Below, in pieces: positions 1 through 10,683 of a stretch of 64,000 nt of DNA. The stretch comes from Siniperca chuatsi (taxonomy: Eukaryota; Chordata; Actinopteri; Centrarchiformes; Sinipercidae), in the NCBI RefSeq assembly GCF_020085105.1, contig NC_058057.1, forward strand, positions 24,687,082 through 24,751,081, in the 5' to 3' direction. The notes beneath the pieces are model-generated. The model was not told the origin of the DNA. It ran no database searches and saw nothing but the letters and a program-made list of their open reading frames with translations. Each line of letters begins with the position of its first letter. Within the stretch, counting starts at the first letter, position 1. A program made the translations under genes and the position numbers.

Positions 1-1592
1 CTTGTGAAAATGTGATAGATGGTCAGGACAAATGTGACCGTACTAACTGGCGCTTCACTGATTCAGGATACACAGCAGCAGTACAGCTGGTTAGACGGGG
101 GCAGATTGGTGAAAACGCAAAAGCAAAATCAGACAGACTGAGCGTTACAGCGAGCTGTTCTCTGGTTATAAAGAAGGTCACAGCTGAGGATGTTGGTCAC
201 TACACCTGCAGACAGCTCAGATCAGGACGACAAGATGCTGATGTTTATCTGTCTGTTGTTACCAGTGAGTATTTACATCATAATCTTTTCATCTCAAACT
301 GTCTTTTTAGAACAATATACTGAAACATTACAATAATTATGATCACACTGATGAAGATAATTTCACTCTTTTTGTCTTTCTCTCATGATATCTCCATCTT
401 CTCCAGTGACTGAACATGAGGACCCTGATAAGGTGACGTTCACCTGCTCTGTGTCGACATATGTAGGGTGTAGACACACAGTGAAGTGGCTGTATGAGGG
501 TAAAGATGTGGACAAAGACAACAAAGACATGAAGACATCGCAGTCTGACTGCACAGTTACTGTGACATTTCTAACGTCTTATGTCAAGCAGAAGTCAAAA
601 TATCAGGAGTTGTTCAAATGTGAAGTGACTGATATTTACAGTGGAAAAGTGCAGCGGTTTCCCTTCAGCCCTCAGTCCTCAGGTGAGAAACCAGGTGAAA
701 AAATATCACTTTATCCTGATGTAACAACTAAACTACATCTGATTATTTGATGGATTTTAAGTTTTAAAATGACATCATTCTTTCTCATTTATAAACATGA
801 GGTATTTTCTCATTTTACAGTTTTTAATTTGTCAGGTGGAGATGCAACTGCGACACAAGAAGGTGAGAAACAAAGTAGCTACAAACCAAACTCATAACAT
901 CTTAAGAAAAACATTGATGTTAGCAGGTATAATGTTTACTGTGTTAACCATCTTAGTTTACTGTCATTAAACTAATGTCATTAGTTTTTTTGGTTATAAA
1001 CTGAAGTATTGGAAAAATTTAAATTTTGACCTGATAATGGTGTTAGATGAAAGTTCAGGGGATCACCACAGTTGTTGCAATTTATCCTGAGGGAAATATG
1101 AATGTCTGAACAAATTTCATCCAACAGTTGTTGAGATATTTCAGTCTGGACCAAAGCGGTCGACATTGCCATCCCTCGATCCATTAGCACGGCAAAACAT
1201 GTGTCTTGTGCTTCTGATGTTTCGCTAATGACATTATTTTTCTGTTCCACGGCTCGTACAGATTGTTCTGCTCTGAGCTACATAATGTTGGTTATGCGTG
1301 TGGCTGAACTCGTCCTGATCACTGCGATTACTGTTCTTCTCATCAGAGCTCGAGGTGAGAAACATTTGTTTCGACTGATTAACACAAACTGTAAGTTTAG
1401 AGCTGAAATGTTTCTCTGGGCTTTAAACACTTCCTCTCTCAGTGGCAGAAACACAGTAACTGATGGTGCGTTCAGGTGCTGTCAGATTATTTCTTATGTC
1501 CTTTTGTTAAATGTGGGTCAGTGCTGTGAAAGTTGTCAGTTACAGTGTGTCAGAGTGAGGGTTTGTTTGTGTTGTGTTTCACAGGTGCATGA
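1..1592 (+). CDS. R1: Ig-superfamily receptor, 5' truncated by window edge; charged TM, almost no tail
   Basis: First receptor of the cluster; its signal exon and the start of the V exon lie before the window. Exons by GT-AG and frame: 1-264 (V-like, entering at the B-strand Cys; ends ..VVTS phase 1), 407-682 (second Ig domain, Cys in FTCSV, VGC, SDC and FKCEV), 836-862 (short stalk GGDATATQE), 1262-1354 (TM, about residues DCSALSY..LLIRARG), 1585-1592. The TM core contains Arg and Glu (LVMRVAELVLI), unlike R2-R6. Phase-1 joining to the last exon gives Gly-Ala then TGA, so there is nearly no cytoplasmic tail. No KKTQMDEN exon was found in R1. Charged TM plus short tail is typical of receptors that signal through adaptors; that role is inference. 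An alternative is a decayed last exon, since DNA for a VNYENF tail remains in another frame at about 1614-1662. Ligand and family name are unknown. Confidence 0.72.
918..1200 (+). repeat. Dispersed fish repeat in R1 intron
   Basis: The stretch begins near agcaggtataatgttta and continues through a block with ttgacctgataatgg and ends near tccctcgatccattagc. I recognise this wording from a repeat very common in percomorph introns and UTRs. It ends about 60 bp before the acceptor of the R1 TM exon (1262), so R1 intron 4 is largely repeat. Family not assigned. Confidence 0.6.
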
Positions 1593-2200
1593 TGATGAAG
1601 ATGAAGATGATGGTGAACTATGAAAACTTTGGAGACCCTTCTGCCTCAGTCAGACTCCGCTGATCAACAACTTCCATATCAACATCAACTCACCAGAGAA
1701 AAGACTCCACTGCAGTTAAATAACAGCACGTTTACACGAGCAGTTGAAGCCTTTAGATAACAGAAATCTAACGAGATCATTTTGGGTTTTTTATTACTGA
1801 TTGTTTTTGTTTTTATTTATCAGTGTGAGAAATGTTTGTGTGCTCAGCCATTTCTATTTCAGTCTGACTTTGGACAACAATATTCAATATCAGGAAGCCC
1901 ACTGTGAGTTTCATAAAATGTCTTTTCCTGCTTCAGTTCAGAAGACAGCAGCTGGATTTCAACTTCATTTAACAGGAACGAGCATTTAACGCTTCCAGCT
2001 GAAGAGTTCAGACCTGAGTTTAAGGTTTACTGGTTGTTTATGAAGCTACAGCAGCTGGAGCGCGTTTTCAGCCTTAATGGAGTCAGTAACAGTCTTCTCT
2101 TTGTTATATCTGATAACAATATAATCTGCAAATAAAGAAATGTTTACCACTTAATTCTACACTGTTGTGTGATTCCTTCATGGACTGACAGTGTCATAAT
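1593..2200 (+). other. R1 3' UTR with poly(A) signal
   Basis: Follows the last R1 exon. Part of it (to about 1,690) matches the end of R4 (13,020-13,075). AATAAA at 2131-2136 is a likely poly(A) signal. No coding exon is seen here; a 62-codon open frame at 1801-1989 has no support. Confidence 0.5.
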
Positions 2201-2749
2201 GGAAAGGGAATATTGTTTACTATGAATGTGTCATGCTTTTGAGTTTGTGTTCAGTCATTTCCTGTTTTATTTTGAAATAGTCTCCTTCCCTCATGTGTCT
2301 TCTTATTATTGATTACACCAAACTACCGCCTCACCCTCCCCCTTCAAGCGTGTAGGAGAAACTACAGTGTTGAACAGTGGAGCACAAAATGTGTATTTAT
2401 GTCAAACGATTTCCTGTGAAAACAAACAAACCTTCCAGGGGTCAAAGTAGTTTCCAACAGAATTCGATAAGCGCCTCTTTGTCTTGTGTCCTAATCAAGT
2501 GTGTCCTGTCTGTTCCTGTGAGCCTCATGTGTTTCTGATGTTTATCTGGTCATCATTAGAGGGTAACACCTCCAGAGCTCTGCTGCTGCTGTTAACCACA
2601 TTCTCATCTAAACACTTCCCCTTCAGTTCAAAGATAGAATAAGGAACCAGCAGGTCTCAGACCAGTAAAATATCATCTTATCCGTGTTCTTTCCCTGCTG
2701 CTACAGTATCGCCATGATGCACCTGGACATCAGGAGTCAAATTCTGGTG
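2201..2749 (+). other. Intergenic, no gene recognised
   Basis: Spacer between R1 and the conserved block in front of R2. AT-rich and plain. A short stretch at 2707-2745 after a pyrimidine-AG looks faintly exon-like but has no counterpart that I could align in the R3 or R5 upstream regions, where the LINE replaces this DNA. Confidence 0.4.
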
Positions 2750-2998
2750 GGAGAGGAGTTTGACTCTTCACCTGTCTGTGCATGTGTGCTGTCAAACATC
2801 ATGAATCCTGTCTGATTTTTAATAAACACTATCTGAAGAAAACAACTTGCATTATTACAAACATTTATCTTAACTAACAATCTTCACACCTTCGACTTCC
2901 TCTTCTTCTTCTCTTCAGGAGGTGAAACATGTCATTGCCACAAATGCGCCGCGGGACTGGACACAGTATGAATGTGAGACTCAGTATGAGTCTTGATA
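2750..2998 (+). other. Conserved upstream block, copy 1, with exon-like open frame EVKHVIATNAPRDWTQ
   Basis: Block repeated ahead of R3 (6413-6654) and R5 (13,934-14,177). It contains AATAAA (2821-2826), then a CT-rich tract and CAG at 2926-2928, followed by an open frame to TGA at 2994-2996 that reads EVKHVIATNAPRDWTQ then YECETQYES. It looks like a terminal exon of something other than the receptor, or the 3' flank of the previous gene. I do not recognise the protein. Confidence 0.45.
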
Positions 2999-3084
2999 TA
3001 GTTACATATTACAGAAACATATTCCTTTCCTATGAGAGAAAAATACACTTAACTTTTAGACAGAAATCTAAAACAGTCTAAAAG

Positions 3085-3221
3085 TCACTATGAGGAAGTG
3101 ACATCATACTAACCACAGGAAGTAGATGCAGCATCTCTCTTCTAAAGAACTACTTTAGAGACTCAGACAGTTGTGAGCACGAGAACAAGAGACAGAAGAA
3201 GGAGAGAGACAGAGAATCACG
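3085..3221 (+). promoter_or_regulatory. R2 proximal promoter/5' UTR with twin GGAAGT boxes
   Basis: TGAGGAAGTGACATCA at 3091 and CAGGAAGTAGAT near 3116, with GGAA cores at 3094 and 3118, 24 bp apart. The first closely resembles the PU.1 consensus (GAGGAAGTG), and TGACATCA is CRE/AP-1-like. No TATA box is evident. A purine-rich leader runs to the ATG at 3222. The block recurs before R3-R6 and in a decayed form at 22,520. Confidence 0.55.
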
Positions 3222-5534
3222 ATGGCTGAGTTCAAATGGATAAAAATGTCTTTATTTCTTATAGCGGTGCTTCAGTTTACAGGTAAGAATACATATATCA
3301 CATATATAAATGGAAGGCACACTGCAAACAATAACTTAATCAATAATATTAAAGGTTCTTTATTAGCTACATTTTATTTAACTAAGAAAACCAAATCTGT
3401 TGTTTCTAACGTGGTGAGTTTAGTGAACTCTTGGAAACCAAAGATAAAGAAATAATCGTCACACTAACTATGAACATAACAGACATTTTCTCATTTCACT
3501 TTATTTTTCATAATTTTCTCAACAGCAGCAGCTGAAAGACTTCCCCTCTCCTTCACTGTCAGAGTTGGAGATGAAGTCACTTTGCCTTGTGAAAATGTGA
3601 TAGACGGTCAGCAAAAATGTAACAGTACTACATGGCTCTTTGTTGGTTCAGGATACACAGCAGTAGTAGAGCTGGTTAGACTTGGGCAGATTGGTGAAAA
3701 CGCCAAAGCTAAATCAGACAGACTGAGTGTTACAGCGAGCTGTTCTCTGGTTATAAAGAAGGTCACAGTCGAGGATGTTGGTTACTACACCTGCAGACAG
3801 TTCAGATCAGGACAACATCAAGATGCTCATGTTCATCTTTTTCTTATTACCAGTGAGTATTTACATCATAATGTTTTCAGCTCAAACTGTCTTGTTAGAA
3901 CAATATACTGAAACATTACAATAATTATGATCACAGTGATGACGTTAATTTCACTCTTTTCTCTCTCTTTCTCTCAAAATATGTCCATCTTCTCCAGTGA
4001 CTGAACATAAGGACCCTGATAAGGTGACGCTCACCTGCTCTGTGTTGACATCTGGACAGTGTGGACACACAGTGAAGTGGCTGTATGAGGGTAAAGATGT
4101 GGCTGAAGGTAACAAAGACATGGAGACATCACAGACTGACTGCTACGCCTCTGTGTCTTTCCTGGATTCTCATTTTATTTACACATCGAGGTCTAAATTG
4201 AAGTGTGAGGTGACGGATACTTACTCTGGAAAAGTGCAGCAGTTTCCCTTCAGCTCTCAGTCTGCAGGTGAGAAACCAGGTGAGACTATGATGAGCTCTT
4301 CAAACCACCCAAAAAGTTATTTTATTTGATACTCTGAAGTTTTAAGATGACATCACTCTTTCTCCTTTAGTTACAGCAGATGGTAAAAACGATTACATAT
4401 TTTCTAACAGTTCCTTGGGTTGTGTTATTTCACTGGTGCAGGTGACAAACAAACAGCAACAACTAAATCATCAAGAACAATTGAATACGGCACAAAATCA
4501 GTTACAACCACAACAGCAATCAATGATACTTCAACAAAACTACAAGGTAGAAACTCATCTTTCTCTAGTCGCTCTGTTTGTTCCTTACATTTGAATTGGA
4601 CTGACTCTGATTTAGACACAATGACAGAAGAAAAGTTTCATGAGGAAAAGAAATGAAAATTGTCTTTTTATCCCGCAGCAGATTATGTAGTCCTTCAGCT
4701 TCTTATCACGATGCAGTATGGGTACCCCATATATTAGCCCAGTAGCTCTAGCAGTTACTTGCAGATTGTAGACATGCACACTAACATTTAAGCATCTTCA
4801 GATATAAGTAATACATGTTTTACTAATAGTGCATTTGTACTTCAAATAACAAATAAACATTTTATTGCATTTTTGCTACATGTACCACATGTTCATTTGC
4901 ACTACCAGACTATTTATTTAGACATATACTGCTTCATTTGTAATAACTCATCTACTGCACTGTTAATTCTGTCCATAATTTGCACTACTTAATATTCTTT
5001 GCACTGCTGTTCTGCCCAGTCCAATTCATTATTGTACATATCGATCAGTATACTTCTGTTTATAGTAATACCATCTGTATATAATGTCTATAGTACCACT
5101 TTTTATTGCTCTATCCTGCACATACTTTATATCCTGCACTTATTGCACTTCTGGTTAGACCTAAACTGCATTTCGTTGCCTTGTACTTATATGTGTAATG
5201 GCAAAAAAGTTGAATCTAATCTAATTTTTAAAAACACGTGTATTTCTCTTCTCTTTTAGCCACCTCTTTTAAGCAGATCAGAAAGCTACAGCCGAAATAT
5301 GTTTCATGTTTTCATCCCCTTTCAGACTGGTGGAGGTTCAGCATTGTGTCTGCGGGTTTAGCAGCTCTCATAATAATCGTTGTGGCCGTCAACATGTGGA
5401 CAAGAACTAAAGGTGAGAACATTCACAGATGAAACTTAGAAACAGGAAGTTTTGATAAACCTGGATTTTCACTGTGGAAACTAAAGTCGACTCTTTTCTT
5501 TTCAGGGAAAAAAACACAGATGGATGAAAACACA
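3222..5534 (+). CDS. R2: two-Ig-domain receptor lacking its terminal exon
   Basis: Exons: 3222-3282 (signal peptide MAEFKWIKMSLFL.., phase 1), 3526-3852 (V-like; LPC..QKC..TTWLF..ASC..YYTC), 3998-4267 (second Ig; TCSV, GQC, VKWLY, TDC, LKCEV), 4442-4546 (Thr-rich stalk from GDKQTATTK to TKLQ), 5326-5412 (TM, WWRFSIVSAG then AALIIIVVAVNMWTRTK, no charge in core), 5506-5534 (KKTQMDENT). A 12-nt microexon at 4371-4382 is possible. The last exon present in R4 (12,966-13,046) is missing: DNA from about 5,810 jumps straight to LINE sequence, a deletion of about 785 bp relative to R4. Reading through the donor adds 31 codons to TAG at 5628. R2 may be a non-signalling membrane form or a pseudogene. 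Its ectodomain is very close to that of R3/R5. Confidence 0.75.
4668..5235 (+). mobile_element. Retroposon 3' end inserted in R2 intron before TM exon
   Basis: This ~570 bp is absent from the matching intron of R4 (11,947-12,060), so it is an insertion in R2 or a loss in R4. The end reads aaactgcatttcgttgcc and finishes in AATCTAATCTAAT, a tail I recognise from common fish non-LTR/SINE 3' ends. No open frame. The clade was not determined. Confidence 0.55.
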
Positions 5535-5812
5535 GTGAGTTTTTGCAACAAAATAATGAAACGTTTTTACAGTTGGTACTTTACACAGCAAACAGTGTTT
5601 GTGATGTCTGTTCTTCATTCTGAACTGTAGATATAGATAGAAGGAGACAAAAACACACAGGGCTCACTGTGTCGTACTGAAGTGGTCGTATCAGCAAAGG
5701 ATTCGTTGCAGGGAAAAGCAAAACATAATATGACAATAAAACATTTAATATGAACTTAAAATTAAGTGGATGCAAATATTAGGGAAACATGACAATATAA
5801 TGCAGTTCATTA

Positions 5813-6390
5813 CACTGAAAAACTGGTTCATGCATTTATCTCCTCCAGGTTAGACTACTGTAATGCCCTTCTTGCTAGACTCCCCAAAAAGACCGTGAGA
5901 CGGCTCCAGCTCATTCAAAATGCTGCAGCCAGAGTACTGGAACAAGAAAAACATATTACTCCTATACTTAGATCACTTCACTGGCTTCTGATAAAATACA
6001 GAATTGATTTCAAAATATTGCTCACTGTTTACAAATCACTTAATGGTCTAGCTCCTAAATACATCTGCTCACTGCTCACAAAACCTCCAGAACCCTCCGA
6101 TCATCAGACGCTGGTCTAGCTGTACCCGTGATCAGTAGTAAATCTGGTGACGGTGCATTCAGTTATTATGGGCCCACTCTCTGGAACAAACTGCCTGATA
6201 AGATGTACGACAACTGTGTCATCTTTTCACAGCAAACTTGAGACATACCTGTTATCTCAGGCCTGTGACTAGTTAGGGCTTCTGCTTGTCTCTCTGTCGG
6301 TCTCTCTCGCTCTTTTTTGGGTATGTGTGGGTGGGTATGTTGATGTTGGTGGGGGGGCAGGGGAGGATTTTATGAATTTGTTTTTCTTTT
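5813..6390 (+). mobile_element. CR1/L2-type LINE fragment, copy 1 (5' truncated)
   Basis: Open frame from about 5,821 to 6,119 reads LDYCNALLARLPKK, RRLQLIQNAAARVL, FKILLTVYKSLNGLAPKY, the usual C-terminal reverse-transcriptase region of CR1/L2-group LINEs. It is the same insertion as at 13,076-13,920, carried by the tandem duplication; here its left part and the R2 last exon are deleted. It ends near a GT-rich stretch (gggtatgtgtgggtgggt). Confidence 0.75.
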
Positions 6391-6412
6391 AATATGTATT
6401 TAAATAGAGGAA

Positions 6413-6654
6413 AGGAGTTGACTCTTCACCTGTCTGTTCATGTGTGCTCTCAAACGTCACCATGAATCCTGTCTGTTTGCTAATAAACACTATCTAAAGA
6501 AAAGTTGCATTATTACAAACATTCACCTCGACTAACAGTCTTCACAGCTTCGACTTCCTCTTCTTCTTCTTTTCAGGAGGTGAATCACGTCATTGCCACA
6601 AATGCACCGCGGGACTGGACACAGTGTGAACGTGAGACTCAGTATGAGTCTTAA
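6413..6654 (+). other. Conserved upstream block, copy 2 (before R3)
   Basis: Same block as 2,750-2,998. AATAAA at 6482-6487, then pyrimidine tract, CAG at 6574-6576 and an open frame EVNHVIATNAPRDWTQ ending at TAA. It may serve as the 3' flank or poly(A) site of R2 transcripts, or be an orphan exon. Confidence 0.45.
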
Positions 6655-6814
6655 TATAGTTTGCTTGTTACAGCGTTAGATTGGCTCAGTGGATGCAGAA
6701 ACATGTTCCTTTCCTATGAGAGAAAACTGCATTTAAAAAAGTGAAAATTGTAACAGTGTTTGGTTGTTTCAACATCTACAAGAAAGTCAGAGCGACAGAA
6801 ATCTAAAACTAAAA

Positions 6815-6952
6815 GTCACTATGAGGAAGTGACATCATACTAACCACAGGAAGTAGATGCAGCATCTCTCTACTAAAGCACTACTTTAGAGACTCAGACA
6901 GTTGTGAGCACGAGAACAAGAGACAGAAGAAGGAGAGAGACAGAGAATCACG
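6815..6952 (+). promoter_or_regulatory. R3 promoter/5' UTR with twin GGAAGT boxes
   Basis: ATGAGGAAGTGACATCA at 6821 and ACAGGAAGTAGATG near 6846. Same spacing as R2 and nearly the same sequence as R5. The leader runs to ATG 6953. Confidence 0.55.
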
Positions 6953-9929
6953 ATGGCTGAGTTCAAATGGATTTCTTTATTTCTTATAGCGGCGCTTCAG
7001 TTTACAGGTAAGAATACATATATCACATATATAAAAGGAAGGCACACTGCAAAAAATAACATTATCAATATTATTAAAGGTTCTTTATTAGCTACATTTT
7101 ATTTAACTAAGAAAACCAAATCTGTTGTTTCTAACGTGGTGAGTTTAGTGAACTCTTGGAAACCAAAGATAAAGAAATAATCGTCACACTAACTATGAAC
7201 ATAACAGACATTTTCTCATTTCACTTTATTTTTCATAATTTTCTCAACAGCAGCAGCTGAAAGACTCTCCTTCACTGTCAGAGTTGGAGATGAAGTCACT
7301 TTGCCTTGTGAAAATGTGACAGACGGTCAGCGAAAATGTGACAGTACTACATGGCTCTTTGTTGGTTCAGGATACACAGCAGCAGCAGTACAGCTGGTTA
7401 GACTTGGGCAGATTGGTGAAAACGCCAAAGCTAAATCAGACAGACTGAGTGTTACAGCAAACTGTTCTCTGGTTATAAAGAAGACCACAGTCGAGGATGT
7501 TGGTTACTACACCTGCAGACAGTTCAGATCAGGACAACATCAAGATGTTCGTGTTCGTCTTTTTCTTATTAACAGTGAGTATTTACATCATAATGTTTTC
7601 AGCTCAAACTGTCTTGTTAGAACAATATACTGAAACATTACAATAATTATGATCACAGTGATGAAGTTAATTTCACTCTTTCTCTCATAATATGTCCATC
7701 TTCTCCAGTGACTGAACATAAGGACCCTGATAAGGTGACGCTCACCTGCTCTGTGTTGACATCTGGACAGTGTGGACACACAGTGAAGTGGCTGTATGAG
7801 GATAAAGATGTGGCTGAAGGTAACAAAGACATGGAGACATCACAGACTGACTGCTACGCCTCTGTGTCTTTCCTGGATTCTCATTTTATTTACACATCGA
7901 GGTCTAACTTATTGAAGTGTGAGGTGACGGATACTTACTCTGGAAAAGTGCAGCAGTTTCCCTTCAGCTCTCAGTCTGCAGGTGAGAAACCAGGTGAGAC
8001 TATGATGAGCTGTTCAAACCACCCAAAAAGTTATTTTATTTGATACTCTGAAGTTTTAAGATGACATCACTCTTTCTCCTTTAGTGACAGCAGATGGTAA
8101 ACACGATTACATATTTTCTAACAGTTCCTTGGGTTGTGTTATTTCATTGGTGACAAACAAACAGCAACAACTAAATCATCAAGAACAATTGAAAACGGCA
8201 CAAAATCAGTTACAACAGCAATCAGTGATACTTCAATAAAACTACAAAAGTCTCCTGTCAGTCTCCTTCTCTCCCCATACTAAACTTGTTTTTTTATTTT
8301 TTTGTTTGTAGTTTTATTAACTCACTTTCTGGAAAGACAAAACTGGCCATTCATCGAAGTATAAAACAGAAAATAGGGAGCGATCGAGAAAATGATTATT
8401 GATTTATTTTCAATAACTCAGTGAAAGCATGTATAATGCTGGAGTAAAAGTGTGATATGAAAGAAATTGACACTTTTAATAAGATCTGGTTCAAGGAGCT
8501 TTTTTCTTTTTTAAAATGATGAAATCCGGGAAGAGGAAAATAACTTTCTCGACCCACAGAAGACCATCTAGTCCTTCAACTGAAGTGGAAACTTGATGAT
8601 GTTGTTTTCAATACAATGTAACAAATAACAAATAAAATGCTGGCCTTTTAGTTACAGAATTTTAAACAGAACAAAAAGCTGCAGCTAAAAAAGGTTTGTA
8701 TTGTTTTTCTCTTTCCAGGTTGGTGGTGGCTCATCATTGTGGCTGTGGGAGTTGCAGCTCTCTTAATAACCGTTGTGGTTGTCATCAGATGGAAGAGAAC
8801 CAAAGGTGAGAGCAACCACAGATGAAACTTTTAGAAACAAGAAGTTTTGATGAACCTGGATTTCTACTGTGGAAACTAAAGTCGACTCTCTTTTGTCTCT
8901 TCAGGGAAAAAAACACAGATGGATGAAAACACTGTGAGTTCTTTGGCTGAGTAATCAAATGTTTAGACAGTTATGACAGAATCATCAAAATCTAAACAGC
9001 CTTCACAGAGCCAGTGTTTCATCACATTTAAGTAGACTTTGTTTCTATTTTGTTTTCAGGGACTGAGCGTAAACACGGCAGTGACTCCAGAAACCAGTCA
9101 GGACACGGTGAGATCTCACACCACACCCAGCACAAAGTTACACTCACTGTGTTTTATATTATATTCTGCTAAATGTAGCTCTATGAGACACAGTGTGACT
9201 CTGGAATCGAATTTCTTTCTGCGAGAGAAGAAGTGGGGAGTCTGATGATGCAGCTGGACTACACCAGAATAGAACAGAATAGAATACAAAGAAGTCCACA
9301 TGTTACTGAGCAGCCATCATGTTGTCTTCTCTGGGTAGGCTGATCCTGAAGATGGTGTTTCCTACGCCTCCATCAGCTACACCAGGAAGACCAACAGTAA
9401 AGCCCGGTAAGCTGTCTGTTTGATTATAGTGAATGAAAACACTTCTCAGGTAAGAAAAACAGGACAGAGTCTTCATTTTCCCATTAAAGCCCAGGTCTAC
9501 ATGTAAGGATTGTGATGTCAGCGTGTCCAACACTTTGGTCCAGAACAAAATATCTCAACAACGACCGGCCAGAGGAGCTCAGTACATGTTCAAAAACATC
9601 TGTAACAGCACATCTTCAAACTGAACTGACTGTACTGAATCCCCGTTTTGTGTTGTGTTGCTCTTTGTAATGCGGTTTGCTATTTGTGTTGTGTTTATGT
9701 GGTGCTGGATATCATAATGTTGCATTTACTTACTTACTTTCTTCTGTCTCATTTAATGTTGTGCTGTTTGCCTGTTGTTTTCCAGGATCTGGGTAAAGAT
9801 GATGATGAAGATGAAGCAGTGACCTACACCACCGTGAAAGCTTCCTCTTCTTCTGCTGGTGCCTCAGCTGATCCCAGCAACCTCTACGCCACCGTCAACA
9901 AACCAAACAAAGAAGAGAGCACAGTGTAG
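6953..9929 (+). CDS. R3: inhibitory-type Ig receptor with frameshift before the distal ITIM exon
   Basis: Exons: 6953-7007 (signal, MAEFKWISLFLIAALQFTG), 7251-7574 (V-like), 7709-7981 (second Ig), 8719-8805 (TM GWWWLIIVAVGVAALL.. then RWKRTK), 8905-8933, 9060-9107, 9339-9406 (ITIM VSYASI), 9786-9929 (VTYTTV and LYATV). The stalk exon is dead: both splice sites seen in R2 are gone, so Ig exon 2 should join TM in phase 1. Exon 9339-9406 is 68 nt, not the 69 of R5: one G of cccGGGtaagc is missing at the donor. Splicing then shifts the last exon to ..RIWVKMMMKMKQ stop, removing VTYTTV. R3 would keep one ITIM. It is otherwise a near copy of R5. A sequencing error is possible. Confidence 0.78.
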
Positions 9930-10560
9930 TTACAGCTCATATCATCACAGTTATTTTACACTGATACTGATAAATGTTTTTTTATTAGAATTATTTTTAT
10001 GATCATTTTCAGGATGTATTGCAGTAAAAAGCCTTCTTGTCCAGAAGGAGGAGCAGTAGGTAAACTAGTAGCATAATAACACAACATTATATGGCTGCTT
10101 GAAATGTAACTGAGCATCATGTATGGTACATTTTGCTTGATGAACTTGCTGTCAGGCACTTTAATGTGCTGGTGCTGTGTTGTAGTCAGAGATGTGTTAG
10201 TTTTTACTGCTTTTTCTGTATCACCTGTCATTGTATGATATGAAGTCACTTTAACATCTATATCTCTGTTCAGGGTATTTTTCATGTTCTGCTATGAAAG
10301 TAATTAAAGCAAACTCAGAGGAAGTGGGACAACGCTCATCTTGATTGAGTCACTTTTGAGAGTCGAATTAAACAGCTGCATGAGAGGAAGCTGTGGAAAC
10401 CCAAAAGGGTTCAATTTTCACTGGTGTTAACTCCAGATACTTCAGGTCAGAGTGAACTTCATACCAGCTCATGTCAGCCATAAGAGAAGGAGGAATGTAA
10501 AAGGTGTTGTGGTCTGCCTACATTAAAAGCAACAACTGACACATGACAGAAAAAAAGAGA
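9930..10560 (+). other. R3 3' UTR and spacer to R4
   Basis: Matches 17,454-18,085 after R5 closely. Contains ATTAAA near 10,304 as a possible poly(A) signal. An antisense 109-codon open frame here (9956-10285) is not conserved as coding in the R5 copy. No gene seen. Confidence 0.5.
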
Positions 10561-10564
10561 AAAC

Positions 10565-10683
10565 AATATGAGGAAGTGACACTTTACTAATTAGAGGAAG
10601 TAGATCCAACATTTCTCTTTAAGAAGCTACTAGTTCAGAGACTTACAAGTAAGAAGCAGAGAGAAAAGAGACAAAGAGGCACG
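10565..10683 (+). promoter_or_regulatory. R4 promoter/5' UTR with twin GGAAGT boxes
   Basis: ATGAGGAAGTGACACTTT and TTAGAGGAAGTAGAT with GGAA cores at 10,572 and 10,596, again 24 bp apart although the spacer differs from R2/R3/R5. The leader runs to ATG 10,684. Confidence 0.55.

Noticed and set aside
3925-3950. CACAGTG heptamer after each V exon, suggesting a V(D)J-type recombination signal
   Set aside because: It lies about 80 bp inside the intron, has no AC-rich nonamer at 12/23 bp, and each V exon ends in a normal splice donor followed by its own second Ig exon.
4425-4619. Antisense open frame over the R2 stalk exon
   Set aside because: It is the complement of the Thr-rich stalk coding region; the sense exon has proper splice sites and phase.
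9303-9548. Antisense open frame over the ITIM exon of R3
   Set aside because: Shadow of the sense exon plus intron; not kept as an open frame in R5 at the same place.
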